Of a stretch of 17,357 nt of DNA, positions 1 through 5,963 are shown piece after piece. Under the pieces are notes generated by a model, which was not told where the DNA came from, ran no database searches, and worked only from the letters and a program-made list of their open reading frames with translations. A program made the position numbers and the translations under genes. Origin of the DNA: Treponema sp. GTDB lineage: Bacteria; Spirochaetota; Spirochaetia; Treponematales; Breznakiellaceae. Position 1 is the stretch's first letter, and every line of letters starts with the position of its first letter. The DNA is taken from contig JAITBO010000128.1 of assembly GCA_031283505.1 (NCBI GenBank), positions 1 to 17,357 on the forward strand, read 5' to 3'.

Positions 1-77
1 TCCACAAAGTCGGTTACTTTGCGGACAGACCTTGCATTTTCTCGCCTAAAAGCTGCGAAAATGCGGGTTTCAAGGTG

Positions 78-111
78 GTCTGTCCATAATGTGTCTACAT
101 TATGGACAGAC
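78..111. repeat. Perfect 15-bp inverted repeat with 4-base loop
   Basis: GTCTGTCCATAATGT (78-92) and its exact reverse complement (97-111) are separated by the loop GTCT. No T-run follows, so it is not a textbook intrinsic terminator. The left arm can alternatively pair with GGACAGACC at 23-31, aided by a second stem between GCATTTTC (34-41) and GAAAATGC (57-64). It shares CTGT...ACAG arm ends with the hairpins after flaA, the alarmone synthetase gene and ftsH. Confidence 0.8.
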
Positions 112-124
112 TCTAATTAGTGAG

Positions 125-154
125 GCTTTCCCAATACTGAAGTTTTGGGAAAGC
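125..154. repeat. 10-bp inverted repeat GCTTTCCCAA / TTGGGAAAGC
   Basis: GCTTTCCCAA (125-134) pairs exactly with TTGGGAAAGC (145-154) around a 10-base loop. It lies between the 15-bp hairpin and the palindromic direct repeats, so it is part of the same structured leader. Function unknown; there is no adjacent T-run. Confidence 0.65.
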
Positions 155-181
155 AACCTCCGCAGAGGTCTGTCCCCGCAG

Positions 182-211
182 GAGGTCTGACCTCAAAAGA
201 GGTCTGACCTC
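182..211. repeat. Direct repeat of a 13-base near-palindrome
   Basis: GAGGTCTGACCTC occurs at 182-194 and 199-211, separated by AAAA. Each copy is a palindrome with 6-base arms around one central base. The two copies can also pair with each other as a 13-bp stem with one mismatch over an AAAA loop. The second copy extends to 8-base arms (197-213). This is consistent with a REP-like element or a dimeric operator; I cannot choose between them. Confidence 0.7.
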
Positions 212-298
212 TTAGGCTTCCGCTTTTTCGACCAGGTTTTATATTTAGGCACCATGTGTGATGTGATTCGCCGGCAATGCTCAAGGTACAACCTGAGG

Positions 299-359
299 TA
301 TAATGAAGAAGGCAGGGAACTATCAGGGACTGGCGGATGATCTTCACGTTTTTCCGCCA
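299..359 (+). promoter_or_regulatory. Possible -10 box and leader hairpin of the spiro-SPASM gene
   Basis: A perfect TATAAT lies at 299-304, but no good -35 hexamer stands 16-18 bases upstream, so the promoter call is weak. Between it and the ATG at 380, TGGCGGA (331-337) pairs exactly with TCCGCCA (353-359). No purine-rich Shine-Dalgarno sequence is visible between this hairpin and the start codon. Confidence 0.35.
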
Positions 360-379
360 ACTGCCGATATTTTTATAGT

Positions 380-1987
380 ATGAATGCTCTGGTCGTATTA
401 TATGGAAGAAGTCTCCGCAAGACGGCTTTTGAAAAGGTTTTCTCCGCAGAACCGGAAGAAGAGAACCTCTGCGCTCTTGCCTTAGCTCTTAAAAAGGCGT
501 CCTCGTTTCCCGGGGTGACTAAAACGACGCTCCTTGCCGGCGCGGATTTTGAAGGTCTTGCGGGAGAAGCCGGCTTCGTTCCCGGCGGAGGGGTGGAAGT
601 CCGCGTTCTTGAGGACCGGAAGGTGAAAACCCTTGTCCGTACCCTGGCGGAACTTTCCCGGTCCTTCGATCTCCTTTACTTTGCCTGGGCGGACGCCCCG
701 TTTCTGGATCCGGTTCTGGCGGGAAAGGTGGCGGAACGGCACCTCCGGTATGCGGCGGAGTATTCCTATGCCGACGGGTGGCCCTACGGCCTTGCCCCGG
801 AGGTTCTGGCGCCTTCCACAGCGGGGATTCTTGCGGCCCTGGCGGAAAATGACGGCGAACCCGTAGGCCGGGACGCCCTGTTCCGGGTAATCCAAAAGGA
901 CATCAACGCCTTTGACATAGAGACGGAGATTTCCCCGGTGGACCTCCGGTCCCACAGGTTGAGCCTTACCGCCGATTCCCGGCGTAATCTCCTCCTCCTT
1001 ACCCGCTTTCAGAAGGCGGGCTTCGCGGGCTATGGCGATGCCGAACGTATCATCGCCGAAAATCCGGCCCTGCTCAGGACCCTGCCCGCGTTTTACACCC
1101 TCCAGGTTTCCGGTCCCTGCCCTCAAGCCTGCGCTATCTGTCCCTATCCCCGGTTCACCGGGCCCGATGGGGAAGACGTGACGGCCAGGCGGGATTTTAT
1201 GGACGGCGCCCGCTTTGAGGAACTTCTGGACCGTATCGCCGCCTTTTCCGGCGACGCGGTTATCGATCTTTCCCTGTGGGGGGAACTTGCCCTTCATCCC
1301 CAAAAGTTGGATCTTATCCGTATGGTTTTGGATCGCCGGGACGCCCTGGCGCTTATCGTCGAGACCTCCGGCATAGGCTGGAAGCGGGAGGAGCTTGAAA
1401 CCTTGGCAAATCTGGCGGGAAAAAACAGATTGCCTAAACCCTGGACCGCGCCGGAGAGTCCCCTGTCATGGATTGTATCCCTGGACGCCGCCGGAAGCGG
1501 ACGGTACGCAGAGGTCCGGGGGCCCGGTTGGGAAGAAGCCGCCGGGACCGCCGGGACCCTTCTCTCCCTGTTTCCTCAAGACACCTATGTCCAGGCGGTA
1601 CGCCTTCAGGGTGCGGAAGACGACATAGAGACCTTTTACCGTTCCTGGAAAGAGAAAGGGGCCAATGTCATCATTCAGAAATATGACGATTTCTGCCGGT
1701 TCCTGCCGGAAAAACAGGCCGCCGATCTCTCTCCGGTACGCCGTCATCCATGCTGGCGCCTTATGCGGGATATGTCTATTCTTATAGACGGCAGGGTCCC
1801 CCGGTGCCGGGAGGATATTTCGGCCCTGGGAGAAGATGCGGACGGCGGCGGGATTCTGGGGAACGTCTTCGAGGAATCCCTGGAGGCAATCTGGTCCCGG
1901 GGCGGCGAACAATATCTGGAACATTGTTCAGGTTCTTATAAAGGAATCTGCGGGGAATGTGATGAATACTATACCTTCAATTTTTAG
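380..1987 (+). CDS. Spiro-SPASM protein: nucleotidyltransferase-like domain fused to radical SAM/SPASM
   Basis: This 535-residue protein has two parts. Residues about 1-235 look like a degenerate nucleotidyltransferase of the SpsF/CMP-sugar type: a WADAPF segment near residue 114 corresponds to the GDNPF region of such enzymes, and the end of the domain lines up by eye with the SpsF-like protein encoded at 3062-3799. The usual QAR..S.RLPGK nucleotide loop is not seen; the N-terminus reads VLYGRSLRKTAFEK. Residues about 240-450 form a radical SAM domain with CxxxCxxC at C247, C251 and C254, which would hold a 4Fe-4S cluster and cleave S-adenosylmethionine. The C-terminus is SPASM-like, with C458, C476, C516, C524 and C527 as candidate ligands of auxiliary clusters. 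This matches what I know as the spiro-SPASM family of spirochaetes; its substrate is unknown to me. The ATG start has no obvious Shine-Dalgarno sequence. It overlaps the next gene by 26 bases. Confidence 0.85.
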   Translation: MNALVVLYGRSLRKTAFEKVFSAEPEEENLCALALALKKASSFPGVTKTTLLAGADFEGLAGEAGFVPGGGVEVRVLEDRKVKTLVRTLAELSRSFDLLYFAWADAPFLDPVLAGKVAERHLRYAAEYSYADGWPYGLAPEVLAPSTAGILAALAENDGEPVGRDALFRVIQKDINAFDIETEISPVDLRSHRLSLTADSRRNLLLLTRFQKAGFAGYGDAERIIAENPALLRTLPAFYTLQVSGPCPQACAICPYPRFTGPDGEDVTARRDFMDGARFEELLDRIAAFSGDAVIDLSLWGELALHPQKLDLIRMVLDRRDALALIVETSGIGWKREELETLANLAGKNRLPKPWTAPESPLSWIVSLDAAGSGRYAEVRGPGWEEAAGTAGTLLSLFPQDTYVQAVRLQGAEDDIETFYRSWKEKGANVIIQKYDDFCRFLPEKQAADLSPVRRHPCWRLMRDMSILIDGRVPRCREDISALGEDADGGGILGNVFEESLEAIWSRGGEQYLEHCSGSYKGICGECDEYYTFNF

Positions 1988-3065
1988 CCTTCCCCCATCT
2001 TCGTATACCGTTGTGGGCGGTTCCCGCCGGGCGGCGTCTACGGGGCTTTCAGTGATACTCCTGAACAGGGGAGGGCGGTATCCCCGGCGTACTCTTTTCC
2101 AGGAGTTGGAGAAAACGGGATTCGATTATATCGTCTCTATGGAAGCTCCGGGAGAACGATACGATGTGGAGGACCTTTCCGTCCGTTTCCCCTTTGTCAA
2201 GTTCATCCTCCTTAAAGAAACGATAAATCCGGGGGAACAGATCAACCTGGCGGTCTCGGAACTGGCGAGTCCCCTCTTCTTTGTGTTGTGGAACGACCTG
2301 AGAATTCTCAACGGTGAGGCGGAACGGATGGCGGAACGTCTTTTCCATACCCCCGAAAAGTTCACCAAAAGCGGGAATTCCGGCGCCGGCAAACGGCTTT
2401 GTACGATCCCGGTAATTCAAAACGCCCAATTTCAAATCCTCCCTACCCTGACAGCCCCGGATCCCCGGCAAGTGGTAAAAAATCTGTTTCTTACGCCGCT
2501 AAAGGAAGGGACGCCTTCCCTGTATCCTTTTGACGGCGTAGGGGTGTATGACCGCGACCGGTTTGTCAAACTGGGAGGCTTTGACTGCGGTTTCTCGAAC
2601 TCCTATTGGCAGCTTATGGACTTCGGTTTCCGGGCCCACCTTTTGGGGGAAGCCATTCAGTCAACCCAGCTTATCCGGCTTTCTTATAACGGCGATGTCC
2701 CTCCCCAGGACAGCACTATAGACGAGAACCACCGGCGCTTTTACCTTAAAAATATAGCCCCCGTGTTCCAGGGAGATGCCGGCCACATCCCTCTGCGCCG
2801 TTTCCCCGGTTATTTTTTCCGTTCCGGGGAAGACCTTTTCCAGGCTTGGGATGATTTTTCCGAGGGCCGGCGCTGGGTGGAAGAAAACAAATACCGTTTC
2901 TGCCGGGACTCCCGTTCCCTTACGGATCTCTGGGAATACCCCGAAAACAGAATCGCCGAACCGTTAGGAAAGGAAAATTCCACCCCGGAAGAACAGCATA
3001 AGGCCAAAAAGTGGAAATTTAAGATAGGAAGCCTGTGGCTGCCAAAAGCGAGGGAAAAATTATGA
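1962..3065 (+). CDS. GT-A-like glycosyltransferase (family 2-like)
   Basis: The 367-residue protein has features of a GT-A-fold glycosyltransferase. Residues 28-115 carry a Rossmann-like half beginning SVILLNRGGR (30-39) and ending in WNDLRI (110-115), where N111-D112 sits in the place of the usual DxD metal/nucleotide-sugar site. A later segment, LGGFDCGF near 204-211 followed by YWQLMDFGFRAHLLG, resembles the acceptor-side GGFDE...(E)DFGFR region of family 2 enzymes. No membrane segment is evident, so it is probably cytoplasmic. I chose the ATG at 1962 because GGGGAA lies at 1952-1957 and the frame upstream only shadows the preceding gene. The start overlaps the previous gene and the end overlaps the next in an ATGA, so it is probably translationally coupled. 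The donor and acceptor are unknown. Confidence 0.7.
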   Translation: MNTIPSIFSLPPSSYTVVGGSRRAASTGLSVILLNRGGRYPRRTLFQELEKTGFDYIVSMEAPGERYDVEDLSVRFPFVKFILLKETINPGEQINLAVSELASPLFFVLWNDLRILNGEAERMAERLFHTPEKFTKSGNSGAGKRLCTIPVIQNAQFQILPTLTAPDPRQVVKNLFLTPLKEGTPSLYPFDGVGVYDRDRFVKLGGFDCGFSNSYWQLMDFGFRAHLLGEAIQSTQLIRLSYNGDVPPQDSTIDENHRRFYLKNIAPVFQGDAGHIPLRRFPGYFFRSGEDLFQAWDDFSEGRRWVEENKYRFCRDSRSLTDLWEYPENRIAEPLGKENSTPEEQHKAKKWKFKIGSLWLPKAREKL

Positions 3066-3799
3066 CCACCATCATCTTGCAGGCCCGGCTGGATTCCCAG
3101 CGCCTCCCCGGAAAATCCCTTCTCCTGTTGGGAGGCCGTCCCCTGGTTTTCCGTGTCATGGAGGCCCTGAACCATTTCAAGGCGGATCTCCGCATTCTGG
3201 CCTGTCCCGAAGACTGCGTTGCCGCTTTTGGTCCTCTGGCCGAAGAAGCGGGCTTTGAGCTTGTCCCCGGTCCCAAGGAAGATGTGCTGGCCCGGTATTG
3301 CATCGCCATCCGTAAATTCAAGCCGTCCCGCGTCATCCGGGCGACCGGGGACAACCCTTTCGTTTTCATCGACGCTGCGGAAGCCCTCAATCGGGAAGCC
3401 TGCGGCCTTGGCGCGGATTACGCCTGTTTCGCCGGCATTCCCCACGGGTCCGGGGTCGAGTCCATCAACAGCGAAGCCCTGCTGCGGGCGGAACGGGAAG
3501 CGGAAAGCGCTCCGGAACGGGAACACGTGTGTCCCTATCTCTACACCCACCCGGAATTGTTTCTCCTCCACCGCCCCTTGGCCCCCGTGCCTTGGCAGAA
3601 CCTTGCCCTGCGGCTCACCGTGGACATCCCGGAGGATTTTCGCCGGGCGGAAGCCCTTTACCAGGCCCTTACCGGCGCTTGGGGCGGAAAGGAAGACCGC
3701 TTCCTGGGGGAGACCGTCATCAAGGCATACCGGGAACTCCTGGGGAAACCTGCCGGTCCCGTCCCTTTCACTGCGGCCAAATTGGAACGCCTCCCATGA
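3062..3799 (+). CDS. SpsF-like cytidylyltransferase
   Basis: This 245-residue protein has the clear signature of the CTP-transfer family that includes SpsF, NeuA and KdsB. The nucleotide loop QARLDSQRLPGK is at residues 7-18, RATGDNPF at 93-100 and EHV at 154-156. Enzymes of this family activate a sugar or sugar acid as a CMP derivative; which sugar is used here cannot be read from the sequence. Length matches single-domain SpsF proteins. I chose ATG 3062 because GAGGG at 3050-3054 is well spaced from it. An in-frame GTG at 3035 would add nine residues before the conserved N-terminus. The gene shares ATGA with the genes on both sides, so it is part of a coupled operon. The N-terminal domain of the spiro-SPASM protein appears to be a diverged paralogue. 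Confidence 0.82.
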   Translation: MTTIILQARLDSQRLPGKSLLLLGGRPLVFRVMEALNHFKADLRILACPEDCVAAFGPLAEEAGFELVPGPKEDVLARYCIAIRKFKPSRVIRATGDNPFVFIDAAEALNREACGLGADYACFAGIPHGSGVESINSEALLRAEREAESAPEREHVCPYLYTHPELFLLHRPLAPVPWQNLALRLTVDIPEDFRRAEALYQALTGAWGGKEDRFLGETVIKAYRELLGKPAGPVPFTAAKLERLP

Positions 3800-5760
3800 C
3801 GGATGCCAGGCCCTCTATCCTTGTTGTTCCCGCTTACGGCAGGGGGAGGGGAGGGGGACACCTGGTCCGTTCCGCCGCATTGGTAGGGGAACTTCGTTCC
3901 CTAGAACTGAGTTCCCTGGAACTTCGTTCCCTGGAACTGAGTTCTTTGAAACAGGACAGGGTTATCCGGCTCTTTATCCCTTCCGAAGACCGCCGGGCCC
4001 GGGAAAAAGAGCTTGCCCCCCTGCTTGCGGATCTTGCCCCGGGTTGCGTCATCGGAGAGGACGGCCTCCGCCGCCCCTGGGACCTGATCGTCCTGGATCG
4101 GTTCAGGACCTCCCCAAAGGAGCTTGCCGGCTGGGCTTCCCTGGGACCTGTCCTTGGCATCGACGAGGGGGGTCCCGCCCGGAAGGACTTCGACTTTCTC
4201 CTGGACATTCTTCCCGGCCTCCCCAACCGTTTCCCCGCAAACCTGACCGTCCCCGCCCTTATCCCCCTGCCCAAAATCCGGCGGGAGGGGCATGGGTCCT
4301 TCAATCCCCCGCCTTTGCCCTTAAAGATACTCGTGACCTTCGGCGCCGGCGATCCCGCCGGGCTTACGATCCCCCTGTGCCGGTCCCTTCTCAAAGGGGC
4401 TGTCTCCGCAGGGAACCCGGAAGCGGTCCGGGTTACGGCGATCCTCCCCGCCGGTATGGGCGCCGACGGTTTCCGGGAGGATGCGGAGTTTTCGGGAGGG
4501 ACGGTCCGTTTCATGGAAACCCTCCCGGATCTGAAGGAGCAGCTTTCGTCCTTCGACCTGGTGATCACCCACTTCGGCCTCACCGCCTTCGAAGCCCTCC
4601 ACGCGGGAACACCGGCGCTGCTCCTCTCTCCCACTTCATACCATGAAAAACTGGCCCGTCACGCGGGGTTCGTCTCCGCCGGAATCCGTCAAAAAGGGGT
4701 AAGGCGGTTCGGGCGGTACGTCTACCATCCCCGTCAAAAGGGGCAGTCCTCATGCAAGCCGGAAGAAACCCTGAACCTCCCGGCCTTGGAAACCCTCGCC
4801 GCCCGGTCCGCCGCCGCAGCGAAGAAATACGGCCTGGACGCGGCGGTCTCCCGGACTCCCGGCGCCCTCCTTGCCGGTTTCAGCCCCTGTTTTTCCCCTG
4901 TATGCCCGGTCTGCGGCAGGGAACGTCGGCAGGATCATCCCGTCCTGGCCCGGTTTTCCGAACGTACCTACCGCCGCTGCCCTCGGTGCGGCGCGGTCTA
5001 TATGCTCCGCCTGACGAAGCCGCCCATAGAATACGCGGAAGACTACTTTTTCGGGTTTTACCGCCGGCAATACGGCAAGACCTACCTTGAGGACTTCTCC
5101 AATTTAAAGCAGGCCGGAAAAACCCGGCTCCACCGGATCCGGCGGCTGCTCCCGGCAAAAGGCGGAACCCCGGCCCCCCGTATTCTCGACATAGGCTGCG
5201 CCTACGGCCCCTTCCTGTCGGCGGCGGCAGAAGGCGGCTTTTCCCCCCTGGGCGTGGATCCTGCGGAAGAAGCCGTCAGGTATGTCAGGGACCGGCTTAA
5301 AATCCCCGCCATAAGGGGTTTTTTCCCCGATCCCTCCCTCCGGGAACTCCGGGAAGACGGCGGTTTCGACGCCCTCACCCTCTGGTACGTCATAGAACAC
5401 TTCGAGGACGCCGGAGCCGCCCTCCGGGAGATACACCGGCTCCTCAAACCCGGCGGAGTTTTGGCCTTTTCGACCCCTTCAATTTCCGGCGTTTCTGGCC
5501 GAAAATCACTTAAACGCTTTCTTGAAAAAAGCCCCGGGGATCACTTTACCTTGTGGCATCCCCGCCGCCTCGCCGGGGTCCTTGGCCCTTACGGGTTCAA
5601 GGTAAAGAAAATCGTCGTTACCGGTCATCACCCGGAACGCTTCCCCCTCATCGGAAAACGTTTGGGGGAAAAGCGCGGACCCTTGTACCGCGCCGTGGAC
5701 AGACTAAGCCGTCTGTTGGGCTTGGGGGACACCTTCGAAGCCTACGCAGTAAAAAGATGA
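3796..5760 (+). CDS. Fusion of SpsG/PseG-like domain and zinc-ribbon SAM methyltransferase
   Basis: The 654-residue product is a two-enzyme fusion. Residues about 1-350 resemble the GT-B-like SpsG/PseG fold: a glycine-rich GRGRGGGHLVRS loop (15-26), ILVTFGAGDP near 176-185, and ITHFGLTAFEALHAGTP from 257, the usual nucleotide-sugar loop. PseG itself hydrolyses a UDP-sugar; the exact reaction here is unknown. Two CxxC pairs (C370/C373 and C395/C398) then form a likely zinc ribbon. Next is a class I methyltransferase with motif I ILDIGCAYGPF (463-473) and the later motif WYVIEHFEDA. Such zinc-ribbon methyltransferases often act on sugars, so methylation of the glycan is a reasonable guess. Residues 32-51 are a repeated pentapeptide (ELRSL/ELSSL) encoded by four 15-base units. 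ATG 3796 overlaps the SpsF-like stop in an ATGA. Hairpins follow the stop. Confidence 0.75.
   Translation: MTDARPSILVVPAYGRGRGGGHLVRSAALVGELRSLELSSLELRSLELSSLKQDRVIRLFIPSEDRRAREKELAPLLADLAPGCVIGEDGLRRPWDLIVLDRFRTSPKELAGWASLGPVLGIDEGGPARKDFDFLLDILPGLPNRFPANLTVPALIPLPKIRREGHGSFNPPPLPLKILVTFGAGDPAGLTIPLCRSLLKGAVSAGNPEAVRVTAILPAGMGADGFREDAEFSGGTVRFMETLPDLKEQLSSFDLVITHFGLTAFEALHAGTPALLLSPTSYHEKLARHAGFVSAGIRQKGVRRFGRYVYHPRQKGQSSCKPEETLNLPALETLAARSAAAAKKYGLDAAVSRTPGALLAGFSPCFSPVCPVCGRERRQDHPVLARFSERTYRRCPRCGAVYMLRLTKPPIEYAEDYFFGFYRRQYGKTYLEDFSNLKQAGKTRLHRIRRLLPAKGGTPAPRILDIGCAYGPFLSAAAEGGFSPLGVDPAEEAVRYVRDRLKIPAIRGFFPDPSLRELREDGGFDALTLWYVIEHFEDAGAALREIHRLLKPGGVLAFSTPSISGVSGRKSLKRFLEKSPGDHFTLWHPRRLAGVLGPYGFKVKKIVVTGHHPERFPLIGKRLGEKRGPLYRAVDRLSRLLGLGDTFEAYAVKR
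3889..3948 (+). repeat. Four 15-bp palindromic tandem units inside a coding region
   Basis: Units start at 3889, 3904, 3919 and 3934. They alternate GAACTTCGTTCCCTR and GAACTGAGTTCYYTG, giving a 30-bp higher-order repeat. Cores GGAACTTCGTTCC and GGAACTGAGTTCC are each near-palindromic. In frame they encode ELRSL-ELSSL twice, lengthening a probable helix right after the glycine-rich loop of the SpsG-like domain. This could be an in-frame expansion or inserted repeat that keeps the frame because its length is a multiple of three. Confidence 0.85.
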
Positions 5761-5963
5761 GAGGAGGGGGATCGGACTTGCTCCGCAAGTCCTCGTCTCC
5801 CCCTGAGGCCGCACTTCGTTGCGGCCTACCCCCTCTGCGGGGGTTCCACCCCCGCAACGCCCCCTTCGCCCGCCCTTGGGCCGGATGGTTTTGACGGGCG
5901 AAAGCGGTGGCTTCCCCTCACATACTGCTGAGTTTAAGCGGGAATATCCCGAGGGAGTATCCT
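5761..5963. repeat. Spacer made of chained hairpins between the two operon blocks
   Basis: No gene is seen here. At least four inverted repeats follow one another: GGACTTGC/GCAAGTCC (5774-5781 with 5785-5792, loop TCC), AGGCCGCA/TGCGGCCT (5806-5813 with 5820-5827), GCGGGGGT/ACCCCCGC (5837-5844 with 5848-5855, loop TCC) and TTCGCCCG/CGGGCGAA (5865-5872 with 5895-5902, containing GCCC-TT-GGGC). A small CGGGA-ATA-TCCCG stem (5939-5951) abuts the ribosome binding site of the next gene. No T-run follows any of them, so a simple terminator is doubtful. The G/C-tract hairpin resembles intergenic repeat units I have seen in other bacterial genomes. Confidence 0.75.

Larger units (their letters stand above)
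1..379. other. Gene-free leader packed with inverted repeats
   Basis: I see no convincing gene in these 379 bases. The stretch is dominated by variants of one 9-base word. GGACAGACC occurs at 23-31 and, without its last base, at 104-111. Its complement GGTCTGTCC occurs at 77-85 and 167-175, and the variant GGTCTGACC at 184-192 and 201-209. These words build several hairpins, listed separately. An open frame on the minus strand (117-347) has no ribosome binding site and runs through the hairpins, so I do not call it. The upstream gene lies outside the window; part of this stretch may be its 3' end structure. Confidence 0.7.

Noticed and set aside
182..211. CRISPR-like repeats
   Set aside because: Only two short palindromic copies with a 4-base spacer; no array and no cas genes in the window.
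117..347. Minus-strand open frame of 76 codons in the first gap
   Set aside because: It runs across several inverted repeats, has no ribosome binding site, and its product looks like no protein family I know.
3889..3948. Frameshift or assembly error at the 15-bp repeats
   Set aside because: The repeat is an exact multiple of three and the frame on both sides belongs to the same protein domain, so nothing indicates a broken gene.
3219..4646. 475-codon open frame overlapping the SpsF-like and SpsG-like genes
   Set aside because: It is Pro/Arg/Gly-rich, as expected from an out-of-frame reading of GC-rich DNA, and overlaps two genes with clear motifs.
380..5760. A complete sialic, legionaminic or pseudaminic acid pathway
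   Set aside because: Only SpsF-like and SpsG/PseG-like parts are present; no synthase (NeuB/PseI/SpsE), dehydratase, aminotransferase or acetyltransferase is seen here.
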